NCBI GenBank assembly: GCA_002327405.1
Contig: DCVO01000013.1
Span: 1 to 17,171 of the forward strand
Length of the DNA stretch: 17,171 nt
Direction: 5' to 3'
DNA from: Thiobacillus sp. UBA2186
GTDB lineage: Bacteria; Pseudomonadota; Gammaproteobacteria; Burkholderiales; Thiobacillaceae
Below are positions 1-7,056 of the stretch, one piece after another (position 1 is the stretch's first letter; the number at the start of each line of letters is the position of its first letter). A model generated the notes under the pieces. It saw nothing but the letters and a program-made list of their open reading frames with translations. It was not told the DNA's origin and did no database searches. Both the position numbers and the translations under genes were made by a program.

Positions 1-441
1 ATGCCCGGCTCCAAGCGCGAAGTCGCCAACGCCAGGGAAGAGGGCGTGAAGTTCCTCTGGAACCGCCAGCCGGTGGAAATCGTCGGCGACGGCAAGGTCG
101 AGGGCATCAAGCTCGTCACCACCGAACTCGGCGCGCCCGACGCGCGCGGACGCCGCACCCCCGTGGTGGTGCCCGGCTCCGAGGAGGTCATCCCCTGCGA
201 CCGCGTGCTCATCGCTTTCGGCTTCCGTCCCAGCCCCGCGCCCTGGTTCACCGACCTCGGCCTCACCCTCGACCAGGGCGGCCGCCTCATCGCCAAGGGC
301 AACGCGTTCACCGGCCAGACCGCCAACGAAAAAATCTTCGCCGGCGGCGACATGGTGCGCGGCTCCGACCTCGTGGTCACTGCGGTATGGGAAGGGCGCG
401 AAGCGGCCAAGGGGATACTTGGCTACCTCGGATTGAACTAA
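1..441 (+). CDS. gltD: Glutamate synthase small subunit, C-terminal part (5' end outside window)
   Basis: This is the last 146 residues of the NADPH-dependent glutamate synthase beta subunit. The subunit takes electrons from NADPH through FAD and iron-sulfur centres and passes them to GltB for glutamate synthesis from glutamine and 2-oxoglutarate in the cytoplasm. Seen: a stretch starting MPGSKREVANAREEGVKF, then VLIAFGFRPSP, and the terminal FAD/NAD-binding motif AGGDMVRGSDLVVTAVWEGR, all characteristic of GltD. The ATG at base 1 is almost certainly an internal methionine, because the protein is about 470-490 residues long in this family and the N-terminal ferredoxin-like and dinucleotide-binding regions are missing. 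The gene ends in TAA and is followed by a strong hairpin terminator. gltB would be expected upstream, outside the window. Confidence 0.95.
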   Translation: MPGSKREVANAREEGVKFLWNRQPVEIVGDGKVEGIKLVTTELGAPDARGRRTPVVVPGSEEVIPCDRVLIAFGFRPSPAPWFTDLGLTLDQGGRLIAKGNAFTGQTANEKIFAGGDMVRGSDLVVTAVWEGREAAKGILGYLGLN

Positions 442-460
442 ACCTCCGCCAACCACAAAC

Positions 461-496
461 AAAAACCAGGCCGGGAAATCCCGGCCTGGTTTTTTT
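461..496. terminator. Bidirectional Rho-independent terminator between gltD and the FadL-like gene
   Basis: A 15-bp perfect stem (arms 461-475 and 480-494, core CCAGGCCGGG/CCCGGCCTGG) closes on a 4-nt AAAT loop. It is preceded by an A run and followed by a T run, so it has a U tract on both strands. It lies 20 bases after the gltD stop and 15 bases after the end of the minus-strand FadL-like gene, so it should serve both convergent genes. Confidence 0.93.
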
Positions 497-510
497 CTGC
501 ATACGACAAA

Positions 511-1605
511 TCAGAACAGGTAGCTGTAGGTGACCTGCCAGTTCAACTGGTTGTGCTCGATGCTCATGCCTCCATTGCCAAAAGGCGGCAGCGGTCCGGC
601 GCCCGTCACCGACACTTCCGGCGCATAGCTCAGGGAGAAGTTGATTTGCGATTGCCTGTCGAAGGCGTAGCCGAAGCCCGCGGTGTAGTGGTCCTCGACG
701 ATGGCCGGCCACAGGTAGCTGACCAGCGCGTCCGGGATCGGGTTCTTGCCGTGGTTGTAGCCCACGCGCCCGGTGAAGGCGTCACTGAACTTGTAGGCCA
801 GGCCGAGCGCGAGCACGGTCTGGTTGTCCCAGTCCTGCTGGAAGGGTGCGAGTCCGCCGCCGGGCATGTGGATGGTGACGGTATTCATGCTGTCGTTCCA
901 CAACACCGCTTGACGTCAGCCGCGGCCATCAGGCGCTCGCTCGCCTGCCAGGCGAAGCCCAGGCCCGCCATCGCCGGCATGTCGAAGCCGGCCACCTTGT
1001 AGCCAGCGCCTTCCAGATCGGGCAGGTTGCCGGCGGTCTGGTACAGGCCGCCGACGGTGAGAGACTCATCCAGGCGGTAGGTGAAGCCGAGCTTGGCCGC
1101 CAGGCTGTAGCCCTTGGCCTTGCCGGTGAAGTCGCTGTCGTCCTTGAAATCGATGCCGTAGCCGGACACCACGAGGTCCATGCCCGCCACACGACCTCGA
1201 CGCTGCCGCCGATGCTCAGGCGCGGGCCGGCCTGCCAGGCCGGCGGGAAAATCACGCGGCCCACGCCGACCTGCGCCATGTCGCCGCCGGCATACTCGGT
1301 ACCCATGCCGCCCTGGCCGTAGATGCCGGCGCCACATAAACGAGGTCGCCGCTTTTTTTGACATAGCCGAAGGCTGGCATGTAGAACGCATCCGCCCTGG
1401 AAGTGCCGATGCCGGGCCGGGTTTTCACGTCAGGACCGACGTAACCGACCATCACGTCGATGCGGCTGCCTTCCGGCATCAGGGCGGGCGTAGCCGGGTT
1501 GTTGGCCAGCGCGGCCGTGCCGTTGTCGTAGGCCATGGCCGTGCTTTCATCGCCCTGATACATGTCAGTTACAACTGCTTGCATCACGCCACACTCGCCA
1601 AACAA
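511..1605 (-). pseudogene. Decayed FadL/OmpP1-type outer-membrane transport protein
   Basis: Translated with frame changes, this minus-strand region reads as a FadL/OMPP1/TodX-family beta-barrel, a porin-like importer of hydrophobic molecules across the outer membrane. Family-like segments appear in order: YDNGTAALANNPA and EGSRIDVMVGYVGPDVK (about 1420-1560), MPAFGYVKKSGDLVY, then GIYGQGGMGTEYAGGDM and GVGRVIFPPAWQ in a second frame, GMDLVVSGYGIDFKDDSDF through RLMAAADVKR in a third, and LALGLAYKFSDAFTGRVGYNH to the terminal aromatic YSYLF in a fourth. Each frame change is explained by one missing base, near 1329-1335, 1183-1190 and 905-909, all in G/C-rich spots. The usual signal peptide and first strand are not recognisable upstream of about 1560. 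The terminal Phe typical of outer-membrane barrels is intact. Sequencing indels are an alternative to real decay, but the missing N-terminus favours a pseudogene. Confidence 0.8.
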
Positions 1606-1698
1606 GCCAAATACATTTCATGCATAAAGTGCAACCGTGCGCTGACGTTTCGAGCCATTAGGGCTCCAGCGGCACGACAAACGAAAAGGAGTCGCAAA

Positions 1699-2127
1699 AT
1701 GAACACCAAAAAGATCATTCAATCCCTGGGCATCGCCGCCGTGCTTGGCATTTCCGCAAGCGCAATGGCGCATGGCAATGACGACTATCGCCCGGGGTTC
1801 GATGGACAGGCTTTCCACAAGCACCCCGTATTCCAGGAAAGCCTGCGCCTGATGAAGGAAGTGAACGAGCGCCAGGACAAACAGATGGACCGCATCCTGA
1901 ACGGCCTTTATGAAAAGCGCATCACCCCGCAGGAATTCCGCAAGCTGATGGACAGGCAGCGCGACATACAAAGAATGGAGCGCCAGTTTCTGGCCGACGG
2001 CCTGCTGAGCCGCGTCGAATTCCAGAAGCTGGATACGGCCCTGAACGCCGCCAGCCGCGTCATCCGCAAGGAAGCGCATGATGCCCAAGGCCGCTCCGGT
2101 TATGGCGGCGGCCATGGTTATCGCTGA
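1699..2127 (+). CDS. Small exported helical protein, function unknown
   Basis: This is a 142-residue protein with a clear Sec signal peptide: MNTKK, a hydrophobic stretch (IIQSLGIAAVLGISASAMA) and likely cleavage after SAMA. The mature part is charged and helical, with two similar halves (ILNGLYEKRITPQEFRKL and FLADGLLSRVEFQKLD), and ends in a Gly/Tyr/His-rich tail (GRSGYGGGHGYR). It has no cysteines in the mature part, and no catalytic motif is seen. Similar short periplasmic proteins of this two-repeat style occur in betaproteobacteria without known function. ADGLLSRVEF resembles the second half of an EF-hand but lacks a full calcium loop. The start is chosen because AAAGGA at 1685-1690 precedes the ATG and the signal peptide begins there. 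A longer open frame upstream has no such support. Confidence 0.8.
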   Translation: MNTKKIIQSLGIAAVLGISASAMAHGNDDYRPGFDGQAFHKHPVFQESLRLMKEVNERQDKQMDRILNGLYEKRITPQEFRKLMDRQRDIQRMERQFLADGLLSRVEFQKLDTALNAASRVIRKEAHDAQGRSGYGGGHGYR

Positions 2128-2197
2128 TGCAACCTGGCCTGCGCAACAACCACGACCGGTTATCGGGTTGCGCTGAAGTTATAGCGATATCTTCCGA

Positions 2198-2221
2198 TAT
2201 TGTTTCTGCTATTGTTTCCGC
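2198..2221 (+). repeat. Two tandem near-identical 12-mers
   Basis: TATTGTTTCTGC (2198-2209) is followed directly by TATTGTTTCCGC (2210-2221), with one mismatch. The pair lies in the leader just upstream of the glycine-zipper gene, 23 bases before its ATG. It could be a small slippage duplication or a paired regulatory site; nothing in the sequence decides between them. Confidence 0.5.
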
Positions 2222-2244
2222 TTGAAAATTTGATGGGAGACGAC

Positions 2245-2784
2245 ATGAAAGCCAAATTCAGCCTGGGACTGATACCCCTGTTCTTTGCCGGCGTTGCGCT
2301 GGCCACCCCGCCCAGCCACGCGCCCGCGCACGGCTGGCGCGCGAAAAACGATCCCTATTACGCCGGGTATTCCGGCTACAAATACAGGGACGACTTCGGC
2401 ATATTGTCCGGCCGCTGCAACCGCGATGCCATCGGCACCGTGCTCGGCGGCGTGGGCGGCGCTGTCATCGGCGGCCAGGTTGCCGGCAAGGACGATCGCG
2501 TCGTCGGCATGGTGGTGGGCGGGGTGCTGGGCGCCGTGGTCGGCCACGCCATCGGCGAGGAACTGGACAAGAACGACCGCGCTTGCATGGGCCATGCGCT
2601 GGAACTGGGCAAGGCCGGGGTGCCGGTAGTGTGGCACCACGACGGCCACCGCTACCACTTCACCCCCCGCGGCGATGCCTCCAGCGGCTGCCGCTATGCA
2701 ACCCTGGTAATGGACAGCCGCAAACCCAGGGAAATTCTCGCCTGCCCCAACCAGGACGGCGAGTGGAAATTCAGCAAGCGTTGA
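2245..2784 (+). CDS. Exported glycine-zipper (17 kDa surface-antigen-like) protein
   Basis: This is a 179-residue protein. It has a signal peptide (MKAKFSLGLIPLFFAGVALA) and a mature region with a glycine-zipper two-helix segment around residues 65-105 (GTVLGGVGGAVIGGQVAG ... GMVVGGVLGAVVGHAIGEEL). Residues after about 110 form a C-terminal domain (WHHDGHRYHFTPRG, CRYATLVM) like the tail of SlyB/Rick_17kDa-type proteins. Such proteins associate with the envelope, often the outer membrane. No lipobox cysteine is present, so it is probably not a lipoprotein. Four cysteines lie in the mature part. The ATG at 2245 is chosen because GGGAGA lies at 2235-2240 and a proper signal peptide follows. An in-frame ATG at 2200 would spoil the signal peptide. 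The precise role is unknown. Confidence 0.85.
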   Translation: MKAKFSLGLIPLFFAGVALATPPSHAPAHGWRAKNDPYYAGYSGYKYRDDFGILSGRCNRDAIGTVLGGVGGAVIGGQVAGKDDRVVGMVVGGVLGAVVGHAIGEELDKNDRACMGHALELGKAGVPVVWHHDGHRYHFTPRGDASSGCRYATLVMDSRKPREILACPNQDGEWKFSKR

Positions 2785-2795
2785 CTTGACGCCAT

Positions 2796-2822
2796 ACAGG
2801 CCGGGGTAGACTCCCGGCCTGT
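2796..2822 (+). terminator. Hairpin after the glycine-zipper gene
   Basis: A 10-bp perfect stem (ACAGGCCGGG at 2796-2805, CCCGGCCTGT at 2813-2822) with a 7-nt loop starts 11 bases after the stop codon. It is followed by TTAAACTT rather than a true T run, so it is a weaker terminator candidate. It also lies only 36 bases before the hemE ATG, so it could affect hemE translation or readthrough. Confidence 0.5.
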
Positions 2823-2858
2823 TAAACTTGGGGTTTGGCGAATTTATTACCCAGCCCC

Positions 2859-3926
2859 ATGTCCGCACTCAAAAACGATACCTTCCTGCGCGCGCTCCTG
2901 CGCGAGCCCGTCGATTACACGCCTTCCTGGCTCATGCGCCAGGCCGGGCGCTATCTTCCGGAATACAATGCCACGCGCGCGCGCGCCGGCGATTTCCTGA
3001 CCCTGTGCAAAACCCCGGACCTGGCAACCGAAGTCACCCTGCAGCCGCTGGCACGCTACCCGCTGGACGCCGCCATCCTGTTTTCCGACATTCTCACCGT
3101 GCCTGACGCCATGGGTCTGGGACTTTACTTCGCCCAGGGCGAAGGCCCGCGCTTCGAGCGGCCCCTGCGCGAGGAATGGGCAATCCGCGACCTGGACGCG
3201 CCGGATCCCAACGACAAGCTGGGCTATGTGATGGACGCGGTCAAGAGCATCCGCAAGGCGCTGGACGGCTCGGTGCCGCTGATCGGTTTTTCCGGCAGCC
3301 CCTTTACATTGGCCTGCTACATGATCGAAGGCGGCGGCTCGGACGATTTCCGCACCGTCAAATCCATGCTCTACCAGCGCCCGGATCTGCTGCACCGCAT
3401 CCTCGAAATCAACGCCAGGGCGGTCACCGATTATTTGAACGCCCAAATCGAAGCCGGCGCCCAGGCGGTGATGATTTTCGACACCTGGGGCGGCATGCTC
3501 TCGCACCGCGCCTACCGCGAATTTTCCCTGGCCTACATGGCGCGCGTCGTGGAAGGGCTCAAAAAGGAAAACGAAGGCCGCCGCGTGCCGAGCATCCTGT
3601 TCACCAAGGGCGGCGGCCTGTGGCTGGAAGACATGGCAGCCACAGGCTGCGACGCCCTGGGCCTGGACTGGACCATCGACATCGGCGATGCCCGCAAAAG
3701 AGTGGGCGACAAGGTCGCGTTGCAGGGCAACCTCGATCCGCTGTGTTTGATGGGCAGCCCCGAAGCCATCGCGAACGAAGCCGAAGCCATCCTGGAAAGC
3801 TATGGAGAGGGCTCCGGCCATGTGTTCAATCTCGGCCATGGGATCAACCAATATACCCCGCCGGAGAGCGTGGGCTTATTGCTCAATACCGTACGAAAAA
3901 TCAGCCCCAAATATCATGCCAGATAG
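2859..3926 (+). CDS. hemE: Uroporphyrinogen III decarboxylase
   Basis: This cytoplasmic heme-pathway enzyme decarboxylates the four acetate side chains of uroporphyrinogen III to give coproporphyrinogen III. It is 355 residues long, the normal family length. Seen: signature 1, PSWLMRQAGRYLPEY (residues 22-36, with the substrate-binding Arg27 and Arg31); FSDILTVPDAMG with the catalytic Asp77; signature 2, GFSGSPFTLACYMIEGGGS; and the C-terminal FNLGHGINQYTPPE. The ATG at 2859 gives the family-typical start MSALKNDTFLRALLREP. A TTG at 2835 would add eight residues that relatives lack. No good ribosome-binding site is seen for either start. priA follows on the same strand after a 309-bp gap, the hemE-priA neighbourhood familiar from betaproteobacteria. 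Confidence 0.97.
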   Translation: MSALKNDTFLRALLREPVDYTPSWLMRQAGRYLPEYNATRARAGDFLTLCKTPDLATEVTLQPLARYPLDAAILFSDILTVPDAMGLGLYFAQGEGPRFERPLREEWAIRDLDAPDPNDKLGYVMDAVKSIRKALDGSVPLIGFSGSPFTLACYMIEGGGSDDFRTVKSMLYQRPDLLHRILEINARAVTDYLNAQIEAGAQAVMIFDTWGGMLSHRAYREFSLAYMARVVEGLKKENEGRRVPSILFTKGGGLWLEDMAATGCDALGLDWTIDIGDARKRVGDKVALQGNLDPLCLMGSPEAIANEAEAILESYGEGSGHVFNLGHGINQYTPPESVGLLLNTVRKISPKYHAR

Positions 3927-4235
3927 CACATTAGTTCTCACTTATGCACAAATAATGTGCTAGGCGCAAAATTTTCCCTCTGGCTTCTTGACACCTTGGC
4001 GCAAAATACAAGCCTCTGTTTTTTAATAATTATCTTCCTTGCCCGTTTTTTAACCGAATCGTCATGATGGCGTATTTACGCCCTCTCAGGGCATAGGCAA
4101 GCAGTCATCCACAAAATTATCCACAGATTTCGTGGACAACCCAAAAACCTTTATTAATCATAAATATTTAGCTCAAACTTCACGAAATAACCGCAACTTT
4201 GCCCGCTAACTATAGCGCTTTATCCACTGCCCGAC
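3927..4235 (+). promoter_or_regulatory. AT-rich intergenic region with a cluster of DnaA-box-like sites
   Basis: This gap holds no gene but is clearly more AT-rich than its surroundings, especially 4141-4200. Against the DnaA box consensus TTWTNCACA it has exact matches TTATGCACA (3942-3950) and TTATCCACA (4117-4125). One-mismatch sites are TCATCCACA (4105-4113) and TTATCCACT (4220-4228), and a two-mismatch reverse site TTGTCCACG lies at 4131-4139. The first box lies in the loop of an inverted repeat (AGCACATTA at 3925-3933, TAATGTGCT at 3953-3961) that overlaps the hemE stop codon. The region must also hold the priA promoter, but no convincing -35/-10 pair could be assigned. Inference: DnaA binding here could regulate priA or titrate or remodel DnaA. 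An origin role is possible but unproven. Confidence 0.6.
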
Positions 4236-6407
4236 ATGCCCCACAAAATTGCACGCGTTGCACTGGATGTCCCCCTGCCCAAGCTGTTCGATTACAAGGG
4301 GAACGGCCTGACCGAAGCGGATATCGGACGGCGGGTGAAGGTTCCGTTCGGGCGCAAGGAATGGGTGGGCTTGTTGCTGGAAATCGCCGACACATCGGAT
4401 TGCCCGCCCGAAAAGCTCAAACCCGTCATCGAGGCGGACAGAAATCGCGCGCCGTTGGCCGACGATGTGCTGGCCCTGCTGCGGTTTTGCGCCTCGTACT
4501 ATCACTATCCCATCGGGCAGATTGCCCTGGCCGCGCTGCCCACCGCGCTCAGGCGCTGGAAATTCCAGGCGCCCAGGGCCGCCGTCCGTTATGCGCTCAG
4601 TTCGTCGGGGCGTCTGGCCCTGCCTGACGGACTGCCGCCGCGGGCCGTGGCCCAGCGCCGCCTTGCGGCACGTCTGAGTTCCGGCCCGGCCGAGACGGCC
4701 GAACTGGCGGGATTATGCGCGAACGCCTCGCAGTTATTGCGGGATTGGCAGGACAAAGGCTGGCTGGAAATCGTACAGGGAGAAAACGCCGCAACCCGGG
4801 CAACATTGCCGCAGTTGTTGCCTGCACAACAATCGGCCTGTGATCAGGTTGGCAGCCGCCTGCACGAGTTCGCGCCTTTTTTGCTGCACGGAATCACCGG
4901 CAGCGGCAAGACCGAGGTCTATTTGCGCCTCGTCGACCGGGTGCTGGCAACAGGCCGGCAGGCGCTGATCCTGGTGCCGGAAATCGGCCTCACGCCGCAA
5001 TTCACCCAGCGCGTCGCCGCACGCTTTCCCGACACCCCCATCAGCGTGCTGCACAGCGGCCTTTCCGAAGGCGAACGCCTGCAACGCTGGCAGCAGGCTG
5101 CAAACGGCCGCGCACGCATTGTGCTGGGCACCCGCCTCTCCGTATTTACCCCTCTGCCAGACCTGGGCCTGATCATTGTGGACGAGGAGCATGACGCCTC
5201 GTTCTCGCAGCAGGAAGGCCTGCGCTATTCGGCGCGCGACCTCGCCGTATTCCGCGCGCGCCAGCGCAATATTCCAGTCATTCTCGGTTCTGCCACGCCC
5301 AGCCTGGAAAGCTGGCAAAACGCAGAGGCCGGACGCTATATCCTGCTCAACCTGCCCGCGCGCGCGACCGGCGCAAAACTGCCGGATCTCAGGCTCGTCG
5401 ACACGCGCCTCGAAAAACCGGAGGAGGGCCTGAGCCGGCCGGCGTTGAAGACCATCGGCGAAACCCTGGCGCGCGGCGAGCAGGTGCTGGTCTTCATCAA
5501 CCGGCGCGGCTATGCGCCGGTGCTGCATTGCCCGGCCTGCGCCTGGGTGGCGCCCTGTCCGCGCTGCTCCTCGCGCCTCACCCTGCACCTGCGCGAACAC
5601 CGTCTGCGTTGCCACCATTGCGGGCATGAGGAAAAAATCCCTGCACAGTGTCCGGCCTGCGGCAATCCGGACATCCGTGCCCTGGGCCAGGGTACGCAGC
5701 GCGTGGAAGACGCATTGGCCCGGCATTTTCCCGAGGCCAACATGGTGCGCGCCGATCGCGATGCCACCCGGCGCAAGGGCAGCTGGGAAACCATGCAGGC
5801 GCAGATCCACGCAGGCGAGGCCAATCTCATCATCGGCACGCAACTGATCGCGAAAGGACACGATTTTCCCAACCTGACCCTGGTGGTCGTGCTGGATGCC
5901 GACGGCGCCCTGTTCAGCCTGGACTTCCGCGCCGAAGAAAGGCTGTTCGCCCAGCTGATGCAGGTGGCCGGACGCGCCGGGCGCGCCGACAAGCCGGGGC
6001 AGGTATTGATCCAGACCGGATTCCCGCAGCATCCGCTGTTTGCTCACCTGCTCGCGCACGACTTTGCCGGTTTTGCGCACGAGCAGCTCGAAATCCGCCA
6101 AAAGGGCATGCTGCCGCCGTTCTCGCACCAGGCCGTGTTGCGCGCGGAGGCCGCAAGGCTGGCGGATGCGCTCGACTGGCTGCATGCCGCGCGTGCGCTG
6201 GCGCCGAGTATGCCGGCGGTGGAAATCTTCGAACCGGTTGGCGCACCCATGCTGAAGAAAGCCGGACTCGAACGCGCCCAGCTGTGGCTGCAATCCGCCT
6301 CGCGCGCGGATTTGCAGCAACTGCTGCGCGCGTGGATGCCCGAACTTCACAAGCGGCCCCCGCGCAATGTGCGCTGGCACCTGGATGTCGATCCGGCGGA
6401 GAATTGA
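4236..6407 (+). CDS. priA: Primosomal protein N' (replication-restart helicase PriA)
   Basis: PriA is a 3'-to-5' superfamily 2 helicase that recognises stalled forks and reloads DnaB. It is 723 residues long, normal for the family. Domain order: N-terminal 3' DNA-end-binding region starting MPHKIARVALDVPLPKLFDY, a winged-helix stretch, Walker A GITGSGKTE (219-227), DEEH box (316-319), GSATPS motif III, and a zinc-binding insert with eight cysteines (432, 435, 441, 444, 459, 462, 472, 475). These are followed by the helicase C-terminal lobe (IIGTQLIAKGHDFPNL, QVAGRAGRA) and the C-terminal domain (LPPFSHQAVLRAEA, EIFEPVGAPM). The ATG at 4236 matches the usual N-terminus, although no strong ribosome-binding site precedes it. 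It sits downstream of hemE and the DnaA-box cluster, and converges with mobA. Confidence 0.97.
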   Translation: MPHKIARVALDVPLPKLFDYKGNGLTEADIGRRVKVPFGRKEWVGLLLEIADTSDCPPEKLKPVIEADRNRAPLADDVLALLRFCASYYHYPIGQIALAALPTALRRWKFQAPRAAVRYALSSSGRLALPDGLPPRAVAQRRLAARLSSGPAETAELAGLCANASQLLRDWQDKGWLEIVQGENAATRATLPQLLPAQQSACDQVGSRLHEFAPFLLHGITGSGKTEVYLRLVDRVLATGRQALILVPEIGLTPQFTQRVAARFPDTPISVLHSGLSEGERLQRWQQAANGRARIVLGTRLSVFTPLPDLGLIIVDEEHDASFSQQEGLRYSARDLAVFRARQRNIPVILGSATPSLESWQNAEAGRYILLNLPARATGAKLPDLRLVDTRLEKPEEGLSRPALKTIGETLARGEQVLVFINRRGYAPVLHCPACAWVAPCPRCSSRLTLHLREHRLRCHHCGHEEKIPAQCPACGNPDIRALGQGTQRVEDALARHFPEANMVRADRDATRRKGSWETMQAQIHAGEANLIIGTQLIAKGHDFPNLTLVVVLDADGALFSLDFRAEERLFAQLMQVAGRAGRADKPGQVLIQTGFPQHPLFAHLLAHDFAGFAHEQLEIRQKGMLPPFSHQAVLRAEAARLADALDWLHAARALAPSMPAVEIFEPVGAPMLKKAGLERAQLWLQSASRADLQQLLRAWMPELHKRPPRNVRWHLDVDPAEN

Positions 6408-6415
6408 TTCAAATC

Positions 6416-6486
6416 AAAAGGCAAAAATCAAAAAGCAAAACTCAAAAATAAAGGCTGATTGCAGCGAGCAGGGAGGTTTGCCTTTT
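6416..6486. repeat. Widely spaced 10-bp inverted repeat in the priA/mobA convergent gap
   Basis: AAAAGGCAAA (6416-6425) and TTTGCCTTTT (6477-6486) form a perfect 10-bp inverted repeat around a 51-nt spacer. The left side is an A-rich stretch of repeated CAAAA-type units (6411-6453). It may help end both convergent transcripts, but the long loop makes it a poor standard terminator. Confidence 0.35.
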
Positions 6487-6489
6487 GCC

Positions 6490-7053
6490 TTAACCCGCTT
6501 CATCCAGGCGATTGATGTTGGCCATCTCGTCCGGATCGAAAACGGCCTTGGCAAATCCCACGCTTTCCTGGAAGCCGTGCACCGAGCGCTTCCCGCCGGC
6601 CAGATAATCGGCGAGCGCTTGCGCCAGCCTGGCATGGATGAGCATGACGGCGGGGTGGCTGCGCACGCCATCCTCGGCAATGACGATGCTTGCGTCCCGG
6701 CTTGCCGCGGCCATACGCCGGGCGAGATCCTCGGGCAGCTGCGGCATGTCGCAGGGTACGACCAGCACCCATTCATGGCTCGCTGCCTGCAGGCCGGCGA
6801 GCACGCCGGCGAGCGGCCCCGGAAAGTCCGGCAGGGCGTCCGTCACGATACGGTAGCCGCGCCGGGCGTAATCGCCCAGGTTGCGGTTGGCCGAGATCAG
6901 CAGCTCATCGACCTGAGGGGCGATGCGTGCGATCACATGATCGACGAGCGGCTTGCCGCGGTAAGGCACCAGCCCCTTGTCGCGCCCGCCCATGCGGCTG
7001 CCCTGGCCGCCTGCGAGAACGAGGCCGCTAATATTCAGTGGCCGGCCCGACAC
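6490..7053 (-). CDS. mobA: Molybdenum cofactor guanylyltransferase
   Basis: MobA attaches GMP from GTP to molybdopterin to make the bis-MGD cofactor used by DMSO-reductase-family enzymes such as nitrate reductases and formate dehydrogenases. It is cytoplasmic and 187 residues long, near the usual 190-200. Seen: the nucleotide-binding loop LAGGQGSRMGGRDKG (13-27), FPGPLAGVLAGL (77-88), the metal-binding VVPCDMPQLP (Asp102), and HPAVMLI. Translation probably starts at GTG 7053. That codon lies 3 bases after the stop of the membrane glycosyltransferase gene, which suggests translational coupling in one transcript. Other molybdopterin genes are not in the window. Confidence 0.93.
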   Translation of the reverse strand: MSGRPLNISGLVLAGGQGSRMGGRDKGLVPYRGKPLVDHVIARIAPQVDELLISANRNLGDYARRGYRIVTDALPDFPGPLAGVLAGLQAASHEWVLVVPCDMPQLPEDLARRMAAASRDASIVIAEDGVRSHPAVMLIHARLAQALADYLAGGKRSVHGFQESVGFAKAVFDPDEMANINRLDEAG

Positions 7054-7056
7054 GAT

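Noticed and set aside
2141..2173. 7-bp inverted repeat (GCGCAAC/GTTGCGC) after the first exported-protein gene
   Set aside because: Short stem, long loop and no T run. Too weak to call a terminator.
2835..2858. TTG start for hemE eight codons upstream
   Set aside because: The extra residues are not typical of the family. The ATG at 2859 gives the standard N-terminus.
3988..4016. TTGACA at 3988-3993 considered as a priA or other promoter -35 box
   Set aside because: No acceptable -10 hexamer lies 16-18 bases downstream (AGCCTC at 17).
3927..4235. Claim that this is the chromosomal origin
   Set aside because: dnaA, dnaN or other origin-linked genes are absent and skew cannot be judged from one window. 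It is kept only as a DnaA-box cluster.
4734..6380. Long minus-strand open frame opposite priA
   Set aside because: Antisense to a clear priA, with no recognisable motif. It is a codon-bias shadow.
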